64,000 nucleotides of DNA, from assembly GCF_030406905.1 (NCBI RefSeq), contig NZ_CP129137.1, positions 3,018,501-3,082,500 on the forward strand, read 5' to 3'. Below are positions 35,101-42,277 of the stretch, in pieces (position 1 is the first letter of the stretch; every line of letters begins with the position of its first letter). This DNA comes from Streptomyces sp. HUAS CB01 (GTDB taxonomy: Bacteria > Actinomycetota > Actinomycetes > Streptomycetales > Streptomycetaceae). The translations under genes were made by a program, and so were the position numbers. A model generated the notes under the pieces. That model was not told the origin of the DNA. It saw only the letters and a program-made list of their open reading frames with translations, and did not search any database.

Positions 35101-37136
35101 GCGGCCCCGGTCCACACGGCCGAGAAGGCGTCCTGGAACCGCTCACGGGCGTCGTCGCCCAGGTACTCCCCGCCGTTGCCCGGCGCGGTCGGCATCCGCA
35201 GACCGAAGTCGTAGACCCAGCCGTGGGTGCGGTCCGCGCAGCGCAGCTCGTACGGGCGCTCGTCGATGACCTCGACGCCGAGGCGGTTGAGGACCGGCAG
35301 CACGGACGACAGCGAGACCTGCTCGCCGAAGCGGTAGATCTTGAAGCGGCGCTCGCCGGGCGCGGCGCCCACCGGCTCGTACAGGGACAGCGAGAAGTCC
35401 TTGCCGGACCGGGTGAGCTGCTCCAGGTGGACCAGGTCGGCGACGGCGGCGCGGGGCGAGTGGTCGGCCTTGTAGCCCTCGGGGAAGGCACTGGCGTACT
35501 TGCGCGCCAGCTCGGCGGCGCGCTCCTCGCCCAGTTCGGCGTTCAGCGCCTCGGTGAAGCCGTCGGCCCAGGAACGGGCGGCCTCGGCCAGCCTCGCCTC
35601 CAGGCGCTCCTTGTCGGCCTCGGTGAGGTGGGTCAGCTCGGTGCCGGACGGGACGCGCACCACGAAGTGGAGCCGGGTGAGCACCGACTCGGTGCTCATG
35701 AGGGTGAAGTCGACACTGGTGCCGCCGAGGTCCTCCTTCAGGATCCCGGTCAGCCGCTCGCGGACGGTGGTGTTGAAGCGGTCGCGCGGCAGGTAGACGA
35801 GGGCCGAGTAGTAGCGGCCGTACTCCTCCTGGCGCAGGTACAGCCGCAGCCGGCGGCGCTCCTGCAGGTACAGGACGGAGGTGACGATGGAGCGCAGCTC
35901 GTCGACGGGGGTCTGGAACAGCTCGTCGCGCGGGTACGTCTCCAGGATCTGCAGCAGATCGCGGCCGTCGTGGCTGTGCGGGGAGAAGCCGGCACCGTCG
36001 AGGACCTCGGCCACCTTGCGGCGGATGACCGGGACCCGGCGCACGGACTCGGTGTACGCGGCCGACGAGAACAGGCCGAGGAAGCGGCGCTCGCCGATGA
36101 CGTTGCCGTCGGCGTCGAACTTCTTCACGCCGACGTAGTCGAGGTAGCTGGGGCGGTGCACGGTCGCGCGGCTGTTGGCCTTGGTCAGGATCAGCAGCTT
36201 GTGCTCACGGGCCTTCGCCCGGGCGTCGGCGGGCAGCCGGTTGAACGACGGGCTCACGGGGTGGCCGTGGGCGTCGTCGCCCGTGTGGTGCGGGTCGGAG
36301 CGCAGGATGCCGAGCCCGGTGCCCGGGACGGCGGACAGCGCGTCGCCGTCGACCAGGTTGTACTCGCGGTAGCCGAGGAACGTGAAGTGGTCGTCGGACA
36401 GCCAGCGCAGCAGCTCTCGGGCCTCCTCGACCTCCTCCTCGCGCAGGTCGCCGGGGATGGGCTCCTGCGGCAGCTCCTCGGAGATGCGCAGCGCGGCCTC
36501 GCGCATCTTCTCCCAGTCCTCGACGGCCTCGCGGACGTCGGACAGGACGCGCAGCAGGTCGGCGGTGATCTGCTTGAGGTCGGCCCGGTCGGTCTCACGG
36601 TCGATCTCGACGTGGATCCAGGACTCGACGAGGGCGTCGTGCGGCAGTGCGGCACCGTTCGGCTCGCCGCTGAGGACCTCGATCATCTTCCCGGTGACAT
36701 CGCGGCGGACCACGATCTGCGGGTGGATCACCACATGGATGCCGCGGCCCTGGCGGGACAGCTCGTTGGTGACCGAGTCGACGAGGAAGGGCATGTCGTC
36801 GGTGGCGACCTCGACGACCGAGTGGCTGGACGTCCAGCCGTTCTCCTCGACGGTCGGGGTGTGCACCCGGACGTTGGCCGTGCCCTGCGGCCGGTTCTCC
36901 GCGAGACGGTAGTGCGAGACGGCTGCTCCGAAGACGTCGACGGGGTCGCGGTCGGTGAGGTCCTCGGGTGCGGTGTGCAGGTAGTAGCGCTGGAGGAACG
37001 CGAGGATGTGGTCCCGGTCAGGGCGCTCCCCGCTGTCGGACCCAGTCGGAAGTTGCCCCCCGCCCGGGCTGTGCTCAGCTACCCGGGCCGCCCTGTCGAG
37101 CAGCTCGGCCTTGGCTTCGTCCAGCTTGGTCTGCAT
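32193..37136 (-). CDS. Large NAD-specific glutamate dehydrogenase (180-kDa class)
   Basis: Oxidative deamination of glutamate to 2-oxoglutarate with NAD+ is the expected reaction, linking amino-acid catabolism to the TCA cycle. The 1,647-residue product has the size and layout of the GDH180 class first described in S. clavuligerus. A long N-terminal regulatory part comes first (LRILSEE-like helices, [20 protein letters not shown]; ACT-like). The catalytic core contains [21 protein letters not shown], the Lys-bearing [14 protein letters not shown] loop and [15 protein letters not shown] of the dinucleotide-binding region. A long C-terminal helical region follows. I chose ATG 37136 (AGGAG about 9 nt upstream, [13 protein letters not shown]) over a longer in-frame start at 37190. 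Confidence 0.95.
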   Translation of the reverse strand: [1647 protein letters not shown]

Positions 37137-37616
37137 GTCCTCTGGCTCCTGTCGCGCGCCGTTGCGTGACGTAGGTGGAAAAGATGGCACAACGCCACGA
37201 CGCGGGGTCTCCGCTCGTTGTCGACGCTATGCCGGAATGAGAGATGTCCGGACCGTAATCGGCCAATGTGGGCGTCCGGCCCGGGAGGTGACCACGCGGG
37301 GCCCGGTCGAACCCGGGTCCGCAGGGAAGATCAGCTCGCACCCGGCCACTGTGGCGTACCGGGCGCAGTCCCCCAGCTGCCGCTGGGCGGTGCCTCCAGG
37401 GGGCTTCGCTGCCCCCTCGGCCTATCGCGCTGATCACGCGTCCAAGGCTATCGCCCCTCACCCCGGACCCGTCATGAGCCGTATGTGTACAAAAGCGGGG
37501 CCGGAAGTTTGACACTCTGGACAGCGACACGTGGCCTCTTGGCAAACAGCCGCGCGGGGGGCAGGTTGGGCCTGGAAGGGCCGAAGGCCGACAAATCCAT
37601 ACAGGGAGCAGTAGCC
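37137..37616. other. Divergent intergenic region glutamate dehydrogenase / PfpI-like gene
   Basis: The 480 bp hold both 5' regions. A lone TTGACA at 37509-37514 has no matching -10 at 16-18 bp. A GC-rich stretch near 37340-37400 can fold but shows no recognised riboswitch. I see no gene here. Confidence 0.5.
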
Positions 37617-38189
37617 ATGAGCGTGAAGATCCTGATCGTCACCGGCGACGCAGCCGAGTCCCTGGAGGTCCTCTACCCGTACCAGCGGCTGCGCGAGGAG
37701 GGCTACGAGGTCCACATCGCGGCTCCCGCGCGCAAGAAGCTCCAGTTCGTCGTCCACGACTTCGAACCCGGTTTCGACACGTACACCGAGAAGCCCGGCT
37801 ACACCTGGCCTGCCGACCTGGCGTTCTCGGAGGTCGACCCCGGGGAGTACGCCGCGATCGTCATCCCGGGCGGGCGGGCTCCCGAGTACCTCCGCAACGA
37901 CCCGGAGCTCCGCAAGATCCTCAAGTCCTTCTTCGACGCGGACAAGCCCGTGGCGCAGATCTGCCACGGCCCGCTGCTGACGGCGGCCACGGGCAGCCTC
38001 ACGGGCCGCAGGGTGACGGCGTACCCGGCGCTGGAACTGGACATGCAGGCGGCCGGTGCGTCCTTCCAGGACACCGAGGCGGTGGTGGACGGCACCCTGG
38101 TCTCCTCCCGGGCCTGGCCCGACCACCCGGCCTGGATGCGCGAGTTCCTCGAGGTGCTGCGGGCGAAGGCACCCCTGAACCAGGGCTGA
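37617..38189 (+). CDS. DJ-1/PfpI family protein
   Basis: This 190-residue cytoplasmic protein belongs to the DJ-1/PfpI superfamily (glutamine-amidotransferase-like fold). Members act as proteases, deglycases or stress chaperones; the specific activity cannot be told from sequence. Features: KILIVTGDAAESLEVLYPYQ at the N-terminus, the VIPGGRAPEYLRNDPELRKI strand-helix, and the nucleophile elbow AQICHGPLLL with Cys116 followed by His117. ATG 37617 is preceded by GGGAG 10 nt upstream. It stands alone, divergent from the glutamate dehydrogenase gene. Confidence 0.9.
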   Translation: MSVKILIVTGDAAESLEVLYPYQRLREEGYEVHIAAPARKKLQFVVHDFEPGFDTYTEKPGYTWPADLAFSEVDPGEYAAIVIPGGRAPEYLRNDPELRKILKSFFDADKPVAQICHGPLLTAATGSLTGRRVTAYPALELDMQAAGASFQDTEAVVDGTLVSSRAWPDHPAWMREFLEVLRAKAPLNQG

Positions 38190-38606
38190 CCCACGGCTGG
38201 GCCGGGGACTGCAACAGGGCGGACCACGGCTGGGCCGCCGGGGCCGGCCCAGGGCACGGCCCTGCGAGGGGCCGGGACCGCGGCCTGGCAAGGCGGCCCT
38301 GCGAGGGGCCGGACCACAGCCTGGCAAGGCGGCCCTGCAAGGGGCCGGACCGCGGCTGGGCAAGGAGCCGGACCCAGGAGCCGGACCCGGGCTGTGCCGG
38401 GACGTCGGGTGGGCCGGGCCCCGTCGGGCGGAGGTCCGCCGAGAGGGCGGCTGCCTGGGGACGGTGCGTGCCGGGCGTGCGCCGGCGCGGGCGCTGGTGA
38501 AGATGCTGGGGTCGGCGGCGGCGGGGTGACAGCGACCGTGACGGTGTCGCGGGCGCGTTGACGGCCGGCAGGGGGCCGTCGCCCGCCCAGCGGCGGGGCA
38601 GTCCGG
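38190..38606. repeat. Gene-free stretch with about 3.5 copies of a 36-bp tandem repeat
   Basis: Between the PfpI-like gene and the HAD gene, 38247-38375 holds a repeat with exact 36-bp period (copies beginning 38284, 38320 and 38356, and a partial one before). Unit core: CTGGCAAGGCGGCCCTGCGA followed by GGGGCCGGACC. It is rich in GGGGCC/GGCCCC self-complementary blocks. The rest of the stretch (38376-38606) shows nothing definable. Confidence 0.7.
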
Positions 38607-39278
38607 CTATCCCACCAGTTCCTCGGCCACCTCCACCGCCTCGGCGAGGCTGTCGACGACCGGCACTCCGGCCCTCTGCAGGCTCGCCCTGCTGTGCGAG
38701 CCCCCGGTGTACAGCACCGCCTTCGCCCCCACGTGCGCCGCCGCGAGCGCGTCGTCCGCCGCGTCGCCGACGACCACGATCCGCTCCGGCGGCACGTTCT
38801 CCATCGCCGCCAGATGCCGCACCATGTGCTCCGTCTTGCCCGCGTGGGAGGCGCCGACGCGCCCGTCCACCCGTACGAAGTGCTCCTCGATCCCGTGGCG
38901 CCGCACGATCGGTATCAGCTGGTCGTGCGGGGCCAGCGACAGCAGCGACTGCGTACGGCCCGCTGTCCGGCGCGCGGCGAGCAGTTCCGCCGCACCGGCC
39001 GTGAGCAGGCAGGCCTCGGCCAGCCGCCAGTAGTGCTTGTGGAAGACCGCGTCCATGGCCGCCCACTCCTCGTCCGTGGGCATCCGGCCCATGAGCCGCT
39101 CGTAGAACCGCGGCACCGGCACACAGTAGAGCTCGCGGTAGCGCTCGAGCGTGATCGCTCCGAGTCCTATCTCGGCGAACGACGCGTTCGTCGCCTCGAT
39201 GACGGTGTGGATGTCGTCGAGGAGCGTGCCGTTCCAGTCCCAGACCACGTGCGCGCCGTGCGTGCGGTGATTCCCCAT
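38607..39278 (-). CDS. HAD-superfamily hydrolase (phosphatase)
   Basis: This is a 223-residue phosphoglycolate-phosphatase/pyrophosphatase-like HAD enzyme. Motif I is DWNGTLLDD (about residues 14-22) with the nucleophilic Asp; the residue two positions later is Gly's neighbour Asn-Gly rather than the usual DxD, as in a subset of HADs where motif I is DWNGT. Motif II is the Ser in SLLSLAPH, motif III the Lys in SHAGKTEHM, and motif IV VVVGDAADDALAA, supplying the metal-binding Asp residues. ATG 39278 starts MGNHRTHGAHVVWDWNGT; the frame is open upstream without conservation. The substrate is unknown. Confidence 0.85.
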   Translation of the reverse strand: MGNHRTHGAHVVWDWNGTLLDDIHTVIEATNASFAEIGLGAITLERYRELYCVPVPRFYERLMGRMPTDEEWAAMDAVFHKHYWRLAEACLLTAGAAELLAARRTAGRTQSLLSLAPHDQLIPIVRRHGIEEHFVRVDGRVGASHAGKTEHMVRHLAAMENVPPERIVVVGDAADDALAAAHVGAKAVLYTGGSHSRASLQRAGVPVVDSLAEAVEVAEELVG

Positions 39279-39549
39279 GGCAGGCAACGGTACCGGCCGG
39301 GTCCGACAGCCACCGGTGTGCGGGCGCGTGCAGCGAGTGGCCGGGGCGCGGGTGGCCGGGGCACCGGAAGCACAGGAAGCACCGACGGGACCACCGGGGA
39401 CGGCAGGGGCCGGGGACCCGGCGGTGCCGGGGGCGGCGAGGTCCGCGCCGCCGGGCAGGGACGGGTCCCGGCCACCGGTCATGGCGACGTCCAGGCGGCC
39501 GACCGCCGAGGGGTCCGGTACGCCGAGGGCGCCGGGAGTGCGGCCGGTC

Positions 39550-40056
39550 TCAGTGGATGAGGCCGGGGATCTCCTGCACCCCGTACCAGAGCAGCTCATG
39601 GTCCTCCGCTCCGTCCACGATGAACTGAGCGTCGTCGTCGCCGTGGTCCGCCGCCCCCAGCGCGTCCGCCGCGGCGGCCACGTCGCTCTCCGCGTCCTCG
39701 GAGTCGACGTGCACCGACGCCGCCTTCGCCAGCGGCACCGCACTCGCGATGCGCACCTCGCCCAGCGAGGCCGCCCCCAGCCCCGCCGACGGGTCCGCGA
39801 CCGCGGCGCTGTCCGGGACGTCGACGGCGACGACGACCCGGCGCCGAGGCACCTCCGGGTCACCGGCCAGCGACCGCAGCGACGCCGACGCGGCCCGGCT
39901 CAGCGCCGCGTACTCGAGTTCCTCGATGTCGTCGGAGACGTACCACTCGCGCAGTGCGGGCGTCACCGCGTAGGCGGTCAGCGGACCGGGCCCGATCTCG
40001 CCCGCCTTGTGCGCCTCTGCGAGACCGGGAAGGGTCAGGGGAACGTAGACGCGCAT
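39550..40056 (-). CDS. DUF6912-like conserved actinobacterial protein (168 aa)
   Basis: This is a small acidic protein of unknown function that I recognise as the actinobacterial family DUF6912. It begins MRVYVPLTLPGL and ends ELLWYGVQEIPGLIH. ATG 40056 gives exactly the conserved start. The middle (SDDIEELEYAALSRAA, RRRVVVAVDVPDSA) alternates helix and strand. No catalytic motif, signal peptide or membrane segment is visible. It lies 271 bp from the HAD gene on the same strand and is divergent from the Rv3235-family gene. Confidence 0.8.
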   Translation of the reverse strand: MRVYVPLTLPGLAEAHKAGEIGPGPLTAYAVTPALREWYVSDDIEELEYAALSRAASASLRSLAGDPEVPRRRVVVAVDVPDSAAVADPSAGLGAASLGEVRIASAVPLAKAASVHVDSEDAESDVAAAADALGAADHGDDDAQFIVDGAEDHELLWYGVQEIPGLIH

Positions 40057-40326
40057 GAGGGCCGCTTTCGTCGTCGGGTGAGCACCCAAGGATACGTGCG
40101 GAGTACCCCTTCGGGGTGCCCCGCGGCCCCTCCCCGGCGTCGTTCCCGGATGACCGAGGGTGCTTCCGAACCGCACCGTTCCGGGCCTCGGAGCCCGTCC
40201 ATCACCCTGATAGGTGAACCTCGGCGGACCGCCCTCGGTGCGCGGAGGCCGTTGCGACAGCCGCCCACCGGCCCGTACAAGATCCTCACCAAGAAGTTAC
40301 TCGTGAGTATCGAAGGGGCGACCGCC

Positions 40327-40782
40327 ATGCAGCACACCTCGCCGAGGACGGGGACGAGGCCCGGGAACCGTCATGACAGCCGCGCCCCCGGCCGCGCCCC
40401 GCGGCGGCCCGCGGCGGCCGCAGCAGGCCCTTCCACGGGCGGCCGGTCCCGGCTTCCCCGCTACTGGTTCGCGGAACGGCTGCTCTCGGTGCTCAGCGGC
40501 CGCCGGCCCGTCCACTGGATGCTGGGGCACACCATCGGTCCCGCCTACGAGCAACTCGTCCGCCTCGCCCCCGGGGCCCCGCTCAGCACGAACGGGCTTC
40601 GCCCGGTCCTGCGCCACTGCGACGAGTACGTGCCCCGACCGGGCGTCATCGAGGCGTTCGCCCGGATCACCACGGGCGAGCAGGTACGCGCCATGGCCTT
40701 CCGCCTGGAGCAGGGTCCCGACCTCCGCTGGCGCTGCGCGGCAGTGGAACTCGGCGGCGAACGGCTCACGGCCGGCGTCTGA
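40327..40782 (+). CDS. Rv3235-family protein (151 aa)
   Basis: This is a small conserved actinobacterial protein of the family named after M. tuberculosis Rv3235, which is encoded near secA in many actinomycetes, as here. ATG 40327 has GAAGGGG upstream. The first 45 residues are basic, Arg/Pro/Ala-rich and probably disordered. The conserved core begins at WFAERLLSVLSGRRPVHWML and ends FRLEQGPDLRWRCAAVELG. Function is unknown; proximity to secA is the only hint of an envelope or secretion link. Confidence 0.85.
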   Translation: MQHTSPRTGTRPGNRHDSRAPGRAPRRPAAAAAGPSTGGRSRLPRYWFAERLLSVLSGRRPVHWMLGHTIGPAYEQLVRLAPGAPLSTNGLRPVLRHCDEYVPRPGVIEAFARITTGEQVRAMAFRLEQGPDLRWRCAAVELGGERLTAGV

Positions 40783-42277
40783 CCGACACCCCACCGGCAC
40801 CACACCGGACCGGGCCCACGCCTCGGACGAACGCCTCTGCGGCGGCCTGAGGGCCCGCTCCCGCCTCAAACGGCCCGGCAGAGACCGGCCCTCACCCACC
40901 GGGCGGCCTCCACCCCAGGTGGGGCCGCCCGTGGGCTCCCGGGGCCGGACGCGCCACGCTGCCCGGCCCGACAGCCGACCTCCACGCCACGTCAGGGATC
41001 GCCCCTGGATCGGGCATGGACCGACTCAGCGCGTGCGGGGGCGGCACGGCTGCGGCCCCGGCCCGGCCAGGCACGCGTGCCGGGCTGACGCCGGCGCGGC
41101 TCAGCGCGGCGCGGCCGGGCGTTGGCGCGGGTCCCGTCGGGTGGTGACCTCCACCCCGTGTCAGGGATCGCTCGTAGGCCGGGCGCGGCTCAGCGCGGCG
41201 CGGCCAGCAGTGGTCCCCCGTCGGACGGCCTCCTGCCACGTCAGGGACCGACCGTAGGCCTCGGCGGCCCGGCCAAGGCACCGTGCCCGGGCCAGCTCGG
41301 GCGCGGCCGGAGACGGCCAGCGGGCGCTACTCGGCCAGGCGCGGCCCGGCGGGCGGCGCCCGGCCGCCTCAGGGATCGCCCATAGGCCCCGCTTTGGCAC
41401 GCAGGCATCCCCGGCATGCACTGCTGCGGCCGGGCGCGGCTCCCGGCACGGCTCGGCTCAGCCTGGCGCGGCTCCCGGCCCTGCCTCGCGGGCGGGCTTT
41501 CGCTCCGCGTCACGTATCGCCCGTAGGCCCGTCGTAGCCATGGCGCCGCTCAGCGCGGTCCAGACGTGGCCGACCCGGCGAACGGCCTCCGCCCGCGCCA
41601 GAGCCCCGGTGGGCCCGGCGCGGCCCGGCAGGCACTGGCGCAACCGGACGCTGCGCCCCTCAGGCCCCGCCCAGCACGGCTCAGCGCGGCGCGGCTCAGC
41701 ACGGCGGGCTCGGGACACTGCGGTCCCGCCCGGCACGGCTCGGCTCAGCCTGGCGCGGCTCCCGGCCCTGCCTCGCGGGCGGGCTTTCGCTCCGCGTCAC
41801 GTATCGCCCGTAGGCCCGTCGTAGCCATGGCGCCGCTCAGCGCGGTCCAGACGTGGCCGACCCGGCGAACGGCCTCCGCCCGCGCCAGAGCCCCGGTGGG
41901 CCCGGCGCGGCCCGGCAGGCACTGGCGCAACCGGACGCTGCGCCCCTCAGGCCCCGCCCAGCACGGCTCAGCGCGGCGCGCTCGGCCAGTGGCCCCCGCC
42001 CGCCGGACGGCCTCCGCCCAACCTCAGGGATCGCCCGTAGGCCGGCTCGGACCCGGCTCAGCGCGACGCGGCTCCGGGCCGCTGAGGCCCCGCCCGATTC
42101 GGCCCGGCACGCGCGCCCGGCCGCCCCGTGCAGCCGTACAGCCGTGCAGCCGTGCAGCCGGCGAACGCGCCGTCACCGCCCCGGCAGAGCCCCACACCCG
42201 CCACGCCCATCAACGCCCGTGGGGCCGGACACCCTCCGGTGTCCGGCCCTACGACCCGCGGCTTCACTCCCGCGGTG
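40783..42277. repeat. 1.5-kb gene-free array of diverged repeats before secA
   Basis: No credible gene lies here. A 20-bp motif, consensus TCAGGGATCGCCCGTAGGCC, recurs in one orientation at 40992, 41161, 41241, 41369, 41510, 41797 and 42024. Most copies are preceded by (C/G)(G/A)CCTCC(A/G)CC-like sequence and followed by GGCTCAGCGCGGCGCGG-like sequence. Spacing is irregular (about 169, 80, 128, 141, 287, 227 bp). Two copies lie in an exact large duplication (separate entry). The array is far more G+C-monotonous than its neighbours and open in several frames for that reason. Confidence 0.75.
41442..41980. repeat. Exact 252-bp direct duplication (period 287 bp)
   Basis: Bases 41442-41693 recur at 41729-41980 without a mismatch that I can find, separated by 35 bp. 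The flanks differ immediately (T versus G before; G versus C after). Confidence 0.9.

Noticed and set aside
32400..37169. A 1,589-codon open frame opposite the glutamate dehydrogenase gene
   Set aside because: Antisense shadow of a highly biased, clearly conserved gene; composition is typical of such shadows.
37509..37514. TTGACA as promoter of the PfpI-like gene
   Set aside because: No acceptable -10 hexamer at 16-18 bp downstream.
40783..42277. CRISPR array in the repeat region before secA
   Set aside because: Motif spacing varies from about 80 to 287 bp, motifs diverge, flanks are repeated too, and there are no cas genes.
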